64,000 nucleotides of DNA from Nocardia paucivorans NBRC 100373 (GCF_000308675.1 NZ_BAGE01000057.1:124001-188000); one strand, 5' to 3'; shown: positions 43,193-52,078, numbered from the stretch's first letter. Program-made: numbers and translations. The notes: a model not told the origin generated them from the sequence alone.

Positions 43193-44203
43193 TCAGCCGG
43201 TGAAGACGTTACGGCGCCTGGTGAGGAGTTTGTAGAGCGTCTGCTGGATGGTTTCTCGCACCTGGTCGGTGACCTCGAACATCGTCATCGGATCGTCGGC
43301 GTCCTCGGCCGCGAAATGGTCGGTGGTGATCGGGGCACCGAACTCGATGTACCACTTCGACGGCAACGGGACCACGCCGAGTGGGCCGAGATGCGGGAAC
43401 AGCGGCGTCACCGGGAAGTAGGGCAGGCCGAGCAATCGGGCCAGCGGCTTGATATCGGCCAGCTTGGGATAGATCTCCTCGGATCCGACGATCGAGCAGG
43501 GGATGATCGGCACCCCGGTGCGCACCGCGGCGGCGACGAACCCACCGCGACCGAAACGTTGCAGCTTGTACCGGTCGGCGTACTTCTTGCCGACGCCCTT
43601 GAATCCCTCCGGGAAGACCCCGGTCAGTTCACCGGAGCGCAGTAGCCGTTCGGCGTCGGGGCGGCAGGCCAAGGTATGTCCGGCCTTACGGGCCAGCGCG
43701 CCGAGTACCGGCAGGTCGAAAACCAGATCGGCGGCGAGCAGGCGTAGCGCGCGCTGTTTGGGGTGGTGGTCGTGTACGACCAACTGCAACATCAACCCGT
43801 CCAGCGGAACCGTGCCCGCATGGTTGGACACGATCAACGCCCCACCGGATTCCGGAATATTCTCCATCCCGCTGATCTGCACCCGGAACCAGTGTTCTGC
43901 GAGTGGGCGCAGCACGGGCAACAATGCCGACTCGAGCAGGTGCTCGTCGAATCCGAATTCGTCGATCTGATAGTCGCCGGTGAGGCGCCGGCGAGCGAAC
44001 TCGGCCGCCGTCGAGATCTGCTTCCCGAGCGCACCGCGCATCACCTCCGACAGCGAATGCGGCTCGGCGGGCTCCTTGGGCAGCCGGTCGGTCAACGAGG
44101 TGACCGGTTGGGCGGTCCGTCCCTGCCAGGGGCGTGCCGGGGGGCGGGGCCGCGGTGCGGAGGTAAGGTCGTGCAGGTTGATGACCTTGGCTGAATGGCT
44201 CAT
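43193..44203 (-). CDS. PlsC-type acyltransferase (Rv0502-like)
   Basis: A 336-residue membrane-associated acyltransferase. The catalytic block is LIVSNHAGTVPLDGLM with N127, H128 and D135, followed by VFPEGFKGVGKKYADRYK and IIPCSIVGSEEIYP. The His-to-Asp spacing is six residues rather than the usual four, which is typical of this actinobacterial subgroup. It probably acylates a lipid precursor. Its start overlaps the stop of the upstream epimerase by four bases, so the pair is coupled, as in M. tuberculosis galE2-Rv0502. Confidence 0.85.
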   Translation of the reverse strand: MSHSAKVINLHDLTSAPRPRPPARPWQGRTAQPVTSLTDRLPKEPAEPHSLSEVMRGALGKQISTAAEFARRRLTGDYQIDEFGFDEHLLESALLPVLRPLAEHWFRVQISGMENIPESGGALIVSNHAGTVPLDGLMLQLVVHDHHPKQRALRLLAADLVFDLPVLGALARKAGHTLACRPDAERLLRSGELTGVFPEGFKGVGKKYADRYKLQRFGRGGFVAAAVRTGVPIIPCSIVGSEEIYPKLADIKPLARLLGLPYFPVTPLFPHLGPLGVVPLPSKWYIEFGAPITTDHFAAEDADDPMTMFEVTDQVRETIQQTLYKLLTRRRNVFTG

Positions 44204-45279
44204 TGATGTGCTCCCGTAGCGGCCCCGAGCAGGCCGAGCAGTTTTCGTTCTGCGACATCGATCCAGGCCGGATCGATGACGGGTCGCAACGCTGCGCCCC
44301 CTATCAGGTCGTCGAACGCCTGGACCGTCGTCCAGCGCGGCGCGAAACCGAGTTCGACGCGCATACGCGTGGTGTCCAGACCGCAGCCGAAATGGAAATA
44401 CTCGAGTTGTTCGACACTGAAGTCACGCATCACCGGGCCCATCAGTGTTCGACCTACGGTGCGGAACATCGTCCACGGTACCGGAAGCGGCACCCGACCG
44501 GACCGACGTACCGCCTGCGATAGCGCTAGCGCGCCGTCTCCAGCAATATTGTAGGTGCCGCCCGGGCCATGGAAAACGGCATGTACCAGGGCGGAGACGG
44601 CGTCTTCCTCGTGCAGGAACTGCAGCCGCGCGTCCCGCCCCAGGACGGTGGGCGTCAAAGGGGAACGCAGATATTCGGCGGCCCGAGCGGCGAGTCCCGG
44701 CCCCACCACCGGGGCCAACCGCAGCGTCAGGGTGGCGATATCGGAGCGACGACGCGCCAGACCGCGCAGGTACCCCTCGATTTCGATGACATCTCGGGCG
44801 AACCAACCGCGAGGTGGCACTCGGGCACTCATTTCCTCGGTGAATTTCACCGGATCCCGAGCGCTTCCCCCGTATACCGCCGAACTGGAGCGCAAAACCA
44901 CTCGACGCATGGTGGGCGTTTTCTGGCAGGCCGCGAACAACTGCATCGCGCCGAGGACATTCATATCCTTCATCGCCGCCCGACCACCCCCGGCCCGGGG
45001 CTGGGACAGTATCGCGGTATGCACCACGGTATCCACGCCGTAACGTCCTATCACCTTGCGGATCAAAGGATTACGAATATCGGCGCGCACGAATTCGGCG
45101 CGGCCCATTTTGCGACGCAGCTCAGGGGCCGGTGAAACCACATCGACCGCCACGATCCGTTCGATATCCGATCTTTGGGCGAGTCGACACACCACATTGC
45201 CACCGAAGAAGCGACTCGCTCCGGTCACCATTACGACCCGGGGTGTGTATGTGGGGTTGTTCTCACCGTTCACCTGCAC
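44200..45279 (-). CDS. NAD-dependent epimerase/dehydratase-like protein (GalE2-like)
   Basis: A 359-residue extended-SDR-fold protein. The nucleotide-binding turn reads MVTGASRFFGGNV (17-29), followed by AVDVVSP and VVHTAILSQPR. SSSAVYGG keeps the Ser/Tyr area, but the position expected for the catalytic Tyr-x3-Lys reads WFARDVIEIEGYL, with Phe and no Lys. It may therefore bind NAD without ordinary redox chemistry. It corresponds to Rv0501. It is coupled to the acyltransferase and follows the bS22 gene on the same strand. Confidence 0.8.
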   Translation of the reverse strand: MQVNGENNPTYTPRVVMVTGASRFFGGNVVCRLAQRSDIERIVAVDVVSPAPELRRKMGRAEFVRADIRNPLIRKVIGRYGVDTVVHTAILSQPRAGGGRAAMKDMNVLGAMQLFAACQKTPTMRRVVLRSSSAVYGGSARDPVKFTEEMSARVPPRGWFARDVIEIEGYLRGLARRRSDIATLTLRLAPVVGPGLAARAAEYLRSPLTPTVLGRDARLQFLHEEDAVSALVHAVFHGPGGTYNIAGDGALALSQAVRRSGRVPLPVPWTMFRTVGRTLMGPVMRDFSVEQLEYFHFGCGLDTTRMRVELGFAPRWTTVQAFDDLIGGAALRPVIDPAWIDVAERKLLGLLGAATGAHQ

Positions 45280-45404
45280 CGAACCGTCCCGCCTCGAGCA
45301 TCGAACCCCCGCTCACTAGTCCGTTTACCAGAGTAGCCACACGTTCGCCGCTATCGAGGGTATTAACCGGCTTCTAACGCCGACTTCAGCGGCTTGAAAC
45401 ACAA

Positions 45405-45436
45405 CGAAAAACCCGCCACCAGATGGTAGCGGGTTC
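45405..45436 (-). terminator. Intrinsic terminator after the bS22 gene
   Basis: AACCCGC (45410-45416) pairs with GCGGGTT (45429-45435), with partial pairing inside the loop. On the minus strand the stem is followed by a run of five T. It lies 16 bases past the stop of the bS22 gene. Confidence 0.85.
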
Positions 45437-45451
45437 TTCGGCACATCGGAC

Positions 45452-45553
45452 CTACTTGCCGAGTTTGCGCCGCTGGACGCGGGTACGACGAAGCAGCTTA
45501 CGGTGCTTCTTCTTCGACATACGCTTACGGCGTTTCTTGATCACAGAACCCAT
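45452..45553 (-). CDS. Small ribosomal subunit protein bS22 (Rv0500B-like)
   Basis: A 33-residue, extremely basic peptide, [20 protein letters not shown] then [13 protein letters not shown]. It is almost the same as the mycobacterial peptide Rv0500B, found in cryo-EM ribosome structures as bS22 and belonging to the AURKAIP1/COX24 group. GAGGA lies eight bases before ATG 45551-45553 and a canonical terminator follows. It binds rRNA in the small subunit. Lysine codons AAG/AAA make it AT-richer than its neighbours. Confidence 0.93.
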
Positions 45554-45817
45554 AGGGCGTTCCTCGCGTTCTCTCTACTGTGTCGAATTGGCGGCTTCGC
45601 TACCCCTTCGCGGTCACGCGTTGCTACCGACTCAGGGGCCGACGCTCGGCCGCCACGCGCACGCGCTCGCGTACGCCAACGGTCCGGCTGCTCGGCAGGC
45701 CTCGTTCTCGGTGCTCACCGCCGCACGACACACAACCACAGCTGTGCGATGGAAGGCGCGCGAACACGAAACCGATGATCTATCGTACCGGCCTGCCGAG
45801 CCGCGTCGGAAATCGGA
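45554..45817. other. Gap between the HTH gene and bS22, mostly repeat-derived
   Basis: About 260 bases separate the excisionase-like HTH gene from bS22, both on the minus strand. Bases 45575-45660 are one diverged copy of the dispersed 75/76-bp repeat. The rest holds no coding frame; it should carry the bS22 promoter. Confidence 0.4.
45575..45660 (+). repeat. Single diverged copy of the 75/76-bp repeat (locus F)
   Basis: The stretch contains GCGGTCACGCGTTGCTACC followed by GGGGCCGACGCTCGGCCGC, matching the core and second half of the repeat at 2509 (minus strand) and 30954. No tandem partner is found. It is noncoding and lies about 20 bases upstream of bS22. Confidence 0.7.
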
Positions 45818-46066
45818 TCATCCCGCGTCGAAGTAGGACGTTTCGAGATATTCGTGAACCGCCTTGGCGTGTACCCGGAAGGATCTGCCGACCCGAACCG
45901 CCGGCAGTTCTCCCGAGTGCACCAGCCGGTACACCGTCATCTTGGATACACGCATCAGATCCGCCACCTCGGCGACGGTGAGAAATTGCGTACCTCCGCC
46001 GAGTATCGGTTGTCCTTGCGACGAACCACCGCTGCTGTTTGCAGATATCTTGTTCGAAGACATCAT
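45818..46066 (-). CDS. Excisionase-like helix-turn-helix protein (Rv0500A-like)
   Basis: An 82-residue DNA-binding protein. A Ser/Gly-rich N terminus is followed by a MerR/excisionase-type winged helix: FLTVAEVADLMRVSKMTVYR, LVHSGELPAVRVGRSFRVHA, AVHEYLETSYFDAG. It is the Rv0500A homologue, conserved across mycobacteria and nocardiae beside proC; it is not linked to a mobile element here. GGAGG lies before ATG 46064-46066. Targets are unknown. Confidence 0.85.
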   Translation of the reverse strand: MMSSNKISANSSGGSSQGQPILGGGTQFLTVAEVADLMRVSKMTVYRLVHSGELPAVRVGRSFRVHAKAVHEYLETSYFDAG

Positions 46067-46211
46067 CGCGCCACTGACCTCCGGCACGTCCGCGCCGCCG
46101 GCTTCCCCACCAGCGGAACAGACACGCACGTGCTCACTGAAGCTTAGCGGGACCAGTGGGGTTACTGCGACGGGAGTGAGAAAACCGATTCATACGCTGG
46201 GTGCCGATCGG

Positions 46212-47030
46212 TTATTCGGCGGATGCGCCCTGTTCCACAGAACGTTGTTTTGCCGCGTGCAACGCCTCCATGAAAGCCGAACGGATTCCGGCGCGTTCGA
46301 GTTCTCGCACCGCCGCCGCCGTGGTTCCGGCCGGAGAGGTGACCGCCGCCCGCAGGTCCACCGCGGTCTGACCCGATTCCGCCAGCATGGCCGCCGAACC
46401 GAGCATGGTCTGCACCACCAGTCGAGATGCGGTGTCACGGCTCAGCCCCAGGCCGACCGCGGCTTCCACCATCGCCTCCACCACGAGGAAGAAATAGGCC
46501 GGTCCGGACCCGGATACCGCGGTCACGGCGTCCATCTGCGCCTCGGGCACCACCGCGACCGCACCGACCGCCTCGAGCATCTCGGTGACCAGCTCCACCT
46601 GCTCGGCGGTGGCATACCGACCGGCGGAGACCACACTCATACCTTGGCCGACCAGCATCGGAGTATTGGGCATCACCCGGACCACCGGGAACCCCGCGGG
46701 AAGTTTGGCCTCCAGGCGGGATGTGGGCACACCGGCCGCCAGCGATACCAGCACCTGATCCCGATCCCCACCCAGTTCGGTTTTCGCGAGGTCGGTGAGT
46801 ACCCCGTCGACATCGAGTGGTTTGACCGCGATCACCAGCAGATCGGCCCCCACCGCCGCATCATCCACCGCGCTGGTCACCCGCACCCCGAAACGGCTCG
46901 CGATCAGCTCGGCCCGATCCGAATGCGTCTCCACCACGACCAGGTTCTTCACCGCATATCCGGCTTCGAGCAGCCCCGCGACCAGCGCCTCGCCGATCCG
47001 ACCGCCACCGATCACCGCAATTCTCGTCAT
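46212..47030 (-). CDS. proC: Pyrroline-5-carboxylate reductase
   Basis: A 272-residue enzyme for the last step of proline synthesis. The NADPH motif is MTRIAVIGGGRIGEALVAGL; VIAVKPLDVDGVL, PAGFPVVRVMPNTPMLVGQG, VSGSGPAYFFLVVEAMVEAA and the C-terminal VTSPAGTTAAAVRELERAG are all standard. No clear ribosome binding site precedes ATG 47028-47030. The frame stays open upstream through 3.4 copies of the 75-bp repeat to 47276, so an N-terminally extended form is formally possible, but the family starts at this ATG. Confidence 0.93.
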   Translation of the reverse strand: MTRIAVIGGGRIGEALVAGLLEAGYAVKNLVVVETHSDRAELIASRFGVRVTSAVDDAAVGADLLVIAVKPLDVDGVLTDLAKTELGGDRDQVLVSLAAGVPTSRLEAKLPAGFPVVRVMPNTPMLVGQGMSVVSAGRYATAEQVELVTEMLEAVGAVAVVPEAQMDAVTAVSGSGPAYFFLVVEAMVEAAVGLGLSRDTASRLVVQTMLGSAAMLAESGQTAVDLRAAVTSPAGTTAAAVRELERAGIRSAFMEALHAAKQRSVEQGASAE

Positions 47031-47055
47031 GGAGATCAAGGCTAGCCGCCCGGCG

Positions 47056-47312
47056 ACCGAACGCCGGCCTCGGAGGCGGCAGCCCGCGTAACCACGAAGA
47101 GGCCCGAGAGGTCGCCCAACCAACACAGCGACCGAACGCCGGCCTTGAAGACGGCAGCCCGCGTAACCACGAAGAGGCCCGAGAGGTCGCCCAACCAACA
47201 CAGCGACCGAACGCCGACCTCGAAGACGGCAGCCCGCGTAACCACGAAGAGGCCCGAGAGGTCGCCCAACCAACACAGCGACCGAACGCCGACCTCGAAG
47301 ACGGCAGCCCGG
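47056..47312 (-). repeat. Tandem 75-bp repeat, about 3.4 copies (locus C)
   Basis: Units begin with ACCGAACGCC at 47056, 47131, 47206 and 47281, an exact 75-base period with two or three differences per unit. It fills the gap between the thioesterase stop (47320) and the proC start (47030), both on the minus strand. Minus-strand translation in the proC frame would give 25-residue units (VLVGRPLGPLRGYAGCRL core). It belongs to the dispersed family. Confidence 0.95.
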
Positions 47313-47319
47313 TGACAGC

Positions 47320-48210
47320 TCAGCTGGACGGGAGGAGTGCGAGTTGGCGGCTCTGCGCTACCAGGGCCCCGGTGGCATCGACAACGATCTGATCGCAGTC
47401 GAACATTCGGCCACCGACCTCATGGGTGGTCGCGATTACCCGCAACCATCCGGGGGCAGGTCGGCGACGCAGGTAGGTGGTCATCTGCACGGTGGGCGCC
47501 CATCCGAAATGCCCGAGGTTCATCGGCACCGGCGGGCTCATATCGGCCACCATCATGGCCAGGTAGGCCGCGATATCCGGGGTGGCCTGGTCACCGGCGC
47601 GGGGGCGAACCCACATTCGCATCCGTGGCTCCCCCTGGGCGCCATCGATGAACGGAGCCCATTCCCGGTCCAGATACAGTTCCATCTCGCGGGCCACGTG
47701 CACGATCCGCCCCATGGGCGACTGTGGTTCGTAGTCGATGGCGTCGGAGCGGGGCTCGACCGGTAGGTCGGTGTGTTCGGGGGCGTACTGCGGTGGGGTC
47801 TGCTCGTCGTCGAGCCGGCCGAAGGTGAAAGCGGTACGTACCAGGGAACGTTCCCGCTGGATCAGCTGCACATCGGCCAGACAGATCTGCCGGCCCACCT
47901 TGCGGATGGTCACCTCGAAGTCGACCTCACCGGGTTCCGGGGCGCCGAGGAAGTCGGTGCTGGCGGCGATCGGTGCCATATCCGCGTGGTCCGGTTCGAC
48001 GGTGCGCAGCCATCTGGTGGCGGCGGCTGCCGAGATGGCGACCATTGTGCCGCCGTGCACCTTGGGGCCGATGGTCCAGGTGTCGTCGATGAAACCGCGG
48101 TAACGACCGGCGCCCGGCTCTGCCGCGGCCAGCTCGGTCAATGTACACACCCGGGCGAACGGCGCGTCAGGGCGCACCACATCGATATCGGGGCTCAGCT
48201 CCGTCGTCAT
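47320..48210 (-). CDS. Acyl-CoA thioesterase-family double-hotdog protein (Rv0499-like)
   Basis: A 296-residue protein with two hotdog halves: DDTWTIGPKVHGGTMVAISA near 60, then VDFEVTIRKVGRQICLADVQ, and in the second half FGWAPTVQMTTYLRRRPAPG and QIVVDATGALVAQSRQLAL. This is the TesB-like/double-hotdog thioesterase pattern, matching Rv0499. AGGAG sits before ATG 48208-48210. It precedes proC on the same strand with the repeat between them. The substrate is unknown. Confidence 0.8.
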   Translation of the reverse strand: MTTELSPDIDVVRPDAPFARVCTLTELAAAEPGAGRYRGFIDDTWTIGPKVHGGTMVAISAAAATRWLRTVEPDHADMAPIAASTDFLGAPEPGEVDFEVTIRKVGRQICLADVQLIQRERSLVRTAFTFGRLDDEQTPPQYAPEHTDLPVEPRSDAIDYEPQSPMGRIVHVAREMELYLDREWAPFIDGAQGEPRMRMWVRPRAGDQATPDIAAYLAMMVADMSPPVPMNLGHFGWAPTVQMTTYLRRRPAPGWLRVIATTHEVGGRMFDCDQIVVDATGALVAQSRQLALLPSS

Positions 48211-48327
48211 CGACACTCCTGTTCCATCGGACCGATATCCGTTACCGGGGGTACGTACGACTTTCAATCTTGATACAAACCGGTTTTCCAATCCCGAGCA
48301 GTCCCCGTGTCCTCCGTCACGAATCCG

Positions 48328-49278
48328 CTATCCGGCGGTATCGTGTTCCGGTTCGGGAACTTTCGGTTCACGCGGTGGCGAGACCGGAGCAGAACCGGTA
48401 TCCAGATGGGTTCGGGCGAAGGTCAGAGTGCGCCGCAGCATAGCCGCCCGATCGACGGTGGTGCGTGCGTTCTGGGTATTGATCTCGGCGACCACATGGC
48501 CGGTGAAACCGGTCCGGGCCAGCGTTGCGCACACCTCGGCACACGGCTGGGTGCCCTCCCCCGGCACCAGGTGTTCGTCGTACGCGGCGCCACGCCCATC
48601 GGCCAGGTGCAGGTGGGCCAGGCCCGACCCCATGCGTGTGAGCAATGCCACGGCGTCCATTCCGGCGGTCGCCGTATGTGACAGGTCCAGGGTGTAGTGC
48701 CGGAATCCGGTATCGGTCGGGTCGTAGGACGGACTGAACGCGGTGACGGCGAGTCCGGGACCGCCACGCCGTTCCATCCGGCGCACCGACCCCTTTCGAC
48801 GACCGAACAGGGTATCGGCCCGCATGGGGAACATGTTCTCCACCGCCACCGTGATGGAGCTGTCCCGTTCCAACTCGGCCACCTGCGCGGCGAACCCCTC
48901 GGCGTAGCGCCGCTGCCAACGGAACGGCGGGTGCACCACCACGGTATCGGCGCCGAGCACCTCGGCGGCGCGTACGCTGCGTGCCAGTTTGGCCACCGGG
49001 TCCGCACCCCAAACCCGTTGCGAGATGAGTAGACACGGTGCGTGCACCGCGAGCACCGGTATCCCGTACTTGTGCGCATAACCCCGCACGGTGTCGATGT
49101 GTTGACTGGCGGGCTCGGCCCACACCATCAACTCGACACCGTCGTAGCCGATCTCGGCGGCATAGCGAAAAGCTGCCTCGGTGTTCTGCGGATAGACCGA
49201 GGCGGTGGACAGACCGACTTTTATCCGCTGCGGCGCCACCGTATTCGAATCGCCACCCGACGAGAGATTCGCCACCAT
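48328..49278 (-). CDS. Xylose-isomerase-like TIM-barrel protein (Rv0498-like)
   Basis: A 316-residue AP-endonuclease family 2/sugar phosphate isomerase fold protein. It shows IKVGLSTASVYPQNTEAAFR, AEIGYDGVELMVWAEP, AVHAPCLLISQRVWG, VVHPPFR, VAVENMFPM, LDLSHTATAGMD and HLADG, the metal-ligand pattern of the barrel. The exact reaction is not known. ATG 49276-49278 lies 11 bases after the stop of the Rv0497-like gene, so it belongs to the ppx operon. Confidence 0.82.
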   Translation of the reverse strand: MVANLSSGGDSNTVAPQRIKVGLSTASVYPQNTEAAFRYAAEIGYDGVELMVWAEPASQHIDTVRGYAHKYGIPVLAVHAPCLLISQRVWGADPVAKLARSVRAAEVLGADTVVVHPPFRWQRRYAEGFAAQVAELERDSSITVAVENMFPMRADTLFGRRKGSVRRMERRGGPGLAVTAFSPSYDPTDTGFRHYTLDLSHTATAGMDAVALLTRMGSGLAHLHLADGRGAAYDEHLVPGEGTQPCAEVCATLARTGFTGHVVAEINTQNARTTVDRAAMLRRTLTFARTHLDTGSAPVSPPREPKVPEPEHDTAG

Positions 49279-49289
49279 CACCCCCTCAC

Positions 49290-51050
49290 TCAGCCCGTAC
49301 TGAGCAGAAAGGCCAGCGGTCCCAGCGTTACGAAAACACCGACGAACACCGCGATGACGGTGCTGAGGATATCGTCGGTGCGCCGCAGGACACGCACCAG
49401 CGCCACCAGGCCGAGGATCACCACCATCGCCAGTGCGAGCGCCACCCACGGCAGCATCTCCCACATCTGCTCGAAGCCCTTGAACAACAGCATGCCCGCG
49501 ACCGCGGCACCCAGGCTCTGACCGCCGAGCACCAGCCACTGGCGGCGTGTGTCGTCGTCGGCGACTTCTCGGGCCTCCGACCGGTTCGTAAGGGTGGACC
49601 AGGTCTCAGCGAATTTGTCGTTCCACGACGAGATCACTTGGAATATTCGGGCGAATCGCCCCCTCCCGGTGTCCTCGAACGGTTCCAGATCGTACTGGGC
49701 GGAATCGTACTGAGCAGAGTCGAACTCGGCGGAATCGTACTGAGCGGAATCGAACTCGGCGGAATCGTACTGAGCGGAATCGAACTCGGCGGAATCGTAC
49801 TGAGCGGAATCGTCGCCATGGGCTCGGTGCGGGCCGAACACCTCGGTCTCATAGATATCCGGATATCCGGGGGCATCCGGATATCCGGGTTCGGCGAAAT
49901 CCTCCCCGCGCGGGTCGGAATCCACCTTCGGCGGAGCCGGGACGGGACCACCCCGTCCACGTGGGCCCGGATCCGGCCCGATTCGGCCGGCCTGTTCGCG
50001 CAGCAGCTCTCCCGCGACCGAATCGCCGGCCAAGAGCTGCTGTCCCCGGCCGTCCATCGACCAGGCGACGGTGGGCTCACTTCCAAAACCCGCGGGCGAG
50101 CCGCCGGCCGGTGCGTCGTGGCGGTCGTCCGGCACCGGCCGGGCGGGCGGTTCGCCGTCCCCGGACGGAGCCGCGTTCCCACGTCGACGCCGAGGAAGCG
50201 CTGGACGTGGATCGTTACCGGGGGCGAAATCCGGAGCCCAGGAGGCGTCCGCGCCGTCCGGTCCGAGCCCGTGCGGGGCCGGGACCGGCCCTACCGGCCC
50301 CGGTTCCGGGCCGAAACCTCTGTTGTCCGAAGCCCAGGCCGACTCGGCGTCGGCCGCCTCCGCGGCGTGTCTGCGGGCCGTACGGCCCCCGCCGGGCGGT
50401 TCCGGCGGACCGGCCTCCCAGGGCACGGGCGCCTCGGCGGCCACCCGCCCGTCGGCGGATCCGAGGGGGCCGAACTCGTCGGGCCCGTCCTCGGGTTCGG
50501 CACGGCGACGGCGACGGCCACCCGGACGCGAACCGTCGTCCGAGGACCCGTGCGACTCGATGCCGAAGTATTCGGGGGTGAAAGACTGTGGTGCGCTATC
50601 GGATTCGTCGTCGTCCCGGTATCGGGAGCGCCGCGGCCTCGCGGGCGGTTCCTCGGCCTGTTCGACGGGCGGTGCGAGGGGGTCGTACCGGGCGATCGGG
50701 CCGGACATGGGAGACATTCCCGAGTCCGGCAGATCGTAGAGACCCACGGGAGCCCGATTGTCGTCCGTACTCGACACGGCAGGAGAGCTGTCCGTCCCCG
50801 ACGCGTCGTAACCGGGCAAGTTCTCTTCATCGACCGCGGTGGCACCGTATTCGGCGGCGGCCTCCTCGTCGTCGGACGCCGAATGCGCCGAACGACGGCC
50901 ACCGGCCCCGGGCCGGATATCACCGGCCAACTCGGCCACCGAGATACCGCGTCCGGCCCGGCGACGTCGACCGCCCCCGGACGCCGCCCCCGACTGTCCG
51001 TTGCGCGCGAGTAGTTCCGCGACGGACAGCTGCTGGGATTCCTCACTCAT
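49290..51050 (-). CDS. Long disordered membrane protein (Rv0497-like) with internal repeats
   Basis: A 586-residue protein. The N terminus holds two SVAELLARNG/ISVAELAGDI motifs, a mark of the Rv0497 group. A very long acidic, Gly/Pro/Arg-rich cytoplasmic segment follows (about 50-410). Residues about 413-452 are alternating SAQYD/SAEFD units encoded by a 30-bp DNA minisatellite. Three transmembrane helices end the protein (LGGQSLGAAVAGMLLFKGFE, LPWVALALAMVVILGLVALV, STVIAVFVGVFVTLGPLAFL). The mycobacterial homologue is about half as long. It overlaps the ppx stop by ATGA. Function unknown. Confidence 0.75.
   Translation of the reverse strand: MSEESQQLSVAELLARNGQSGAASGGGRRRRAGRGISVAELAGDIRPGAGGRRSAHSASDDEEAAAEYGATAVDEENLPGYDASGTDSSPAVSSTDDNRAPVGLYDLPDSGMSPMSGPIARYDPLAPPVEQAEEPPARPRRSRYRDDDESDSAPQSFTPEYFGIESHGSSDDGSRPGGRRRRRAEPEDGPDEFGPLGSADGRVAAEAPVPWEAGPPEPPGGGRTARRHAAEAADAESAWASDNRGFGPEPGPVGPVPAPHGLGPDGADASWAPDFAPGNDPRPALPRRRRGNAAPSGDGEPPARPVPDDRHDAPAGGSPAGFGSEPTVAWSMDGRGQQLLAGDSVAGELLREQAGRIGPDPGPRGRGGPVPAPPKVDSDPRGEDFAEPGYPDAPGYPDIYETEVFGPHRAHGDDSAQYDSAEFDSAQYDSAEFDSAQYDSAEFDSAQYDSAQYDLEPFEDTGRGRFARIFQVISSWNDKFAETWSTLTNRSEAREVADDDTRRQWLVLGGQSLGAAVAGMLLFKGFEQMWEMLPWVALALAMVVILGLVALVRVLRRTDDILSTVIAVFVGVFVTLGPLAFLLSTG
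49690..49815 (-). repeat. 30-bp minisatellite inside the Rv0497-like gene
   Basis: Alternating 15-base pieces GGAATCGTACTGAGC and GGAATCGAACTCGGC give a 30-base period of about four copies. It encodes SAQYD and SAEFD in turn. All units are multiples of three, so slippage would keep frame. Confidence 0.85.
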
Positions 51051-52078
51051 GACGGCACCGTTTCGATCGAGCCCTGCGATGCGCTATCGCCGGGTGTCGG
51101 CCCACTGTTCTCGGCGGCCGCGCCCGGTGCGCTCGCCATCGGCAGTCCACCGTCCACATCGGTATCCAGTTTGCGCAGAATCAGCCCCTCACGCAGCGCC
51201 CAGGGACAAATTTCCAGGCTATCCAGTGACAGCGCTCGCATACTCGCCTCCGCGACCAGGGCCCCGGCCACCAGTTGCCGTGACCGTTCGGCGCTGACGC
51301 CTTCCAATTCCGCACGATCGGCCGCCGTCATCCGGGAGATGAAGGCGATGAGCTGACGCAGCCCCGAAATGGTCAGTGTACGGCGTACCCGGGGGCCGGC
51401 GCCCGATGGCGCGGCACCGGTGAGCCGGGCCAGCGAGCGGAAGGTCTTCGAGGTTCCGACGGCGAGATCGGGTTTCCCGGCGGCGGACAGTTCCTTGGCG
51501 GGAGCGACCAGTTCCGCATTGAGCCAGTCGCGCAGTAAAGAGACCCGTCGTTTGCTCGGCGGATCCTCGGGCAGCCATTTGCGGGTCAGCCGACCCGCGC
51601 CCAATTGCAGAGACAGCGCCACGTCGGGTTCTTCGTCGCCCCCGTTGCTCATTTCCAACGAACCGCCGCCGATATCCAGGTTGAGGATTCGTCCGGCGCT
51701 CCAGCCGTACCAGCGGCGCACTGCCAGGAAGGTCAGCCGGGCCTCGTCCACCCCGGACAGCACCCGCAGGTCCACTCCGGTTTCGCCCCGCACCCGGGCC
51801 AGCACCTCGTCGGAGTTGGTCGCCTCGCGCACCGCCGAGGTGGCGAACGGCATGAGTTCGACACAGTCGGAAGTTTTGGCGAGCGCGGCCAGGTCGCCCA
51901 CGGTATCGATGAGCCGACGGGCGCCTTCGTCGGTTATCCGCCCCTCGTCGTCCATGTTCTCCGCCAACCGCAGCGTCGCCTTGGTGGAGCTCATCGGCAT
52001 CGGGTGGCCACCCCGGTGCGCGTCCACCACCAGCAGGTGAACGGTATTGCTGCCGACATCGAGTACCCCTAGACGCAC
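51047..52078 (-). CDS. Ppx/GppA exopolyphosphatase-family protein
   Basis: A 343-residue member of the ASKHA-fold Ppx/GppA family. The phosphate-binding segments are LGVLDVGSNTVHLLVVDAHR at the N terminus, MPFATSAVREATNS, and LNLDIGGGSLEMSNG. It matches the short Rv0496-type enzyme, reported to hydrolyse polyphosphate and be affected by (p)ppGpp in mycobacteria. GTG 52076-52078 gives the family N terminus VRLGVLDVG. It heads an operon with the Rv0497-like and Rv0498-like genes and is divergent from the Rv0495c-like gene. Confidence 0.9.
   Translation of the reverse strand: MRLGVLDVGSNTVHLLVVDAHRGGHPMPMSSTKATLRLAENMDDEGRITDEGARRLIDTVGDLAALAKTSDCVELMPFATSAVREATNSDEVLARVRGETGVDLRVLSGVDEARLTFLAVRRWYGWSAGRILNLDIGGGSLEMSNGGDEEPDVALSLQLGAGRLTRKWLPEDPPSKRRVSLLRDWLNAELVAPAKELSAAGKPDLAVGTSKTFRSLARLTGAAPSGAGPRVRRTLTISGLRQLIAFISRMTAADRAELEGVSAERSRQLVAGALVAEASMRALSLDSLEICPWALREGLILRKLDTDVDGGLPMASAPGAAAENSGPTPGDSASQGSIETVPS

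Noticed and set aside
45818..46066. Mobile element because of the excisionase-like HTH
   Set aside because: It is the conserved Rv0500A homologue, next to proC and bS22; no integrase or att repeats are visible.
49038..51014. 658-codon plus-strand frame with VLSGIELGGI-like repeats
   Set aside because: It is the antisense reading of the Rv0497-like gene; the repeats are the other strand of the 30-bp minisatellite. The minus-strand gene has family motifs, membrane helices and operon overlap.
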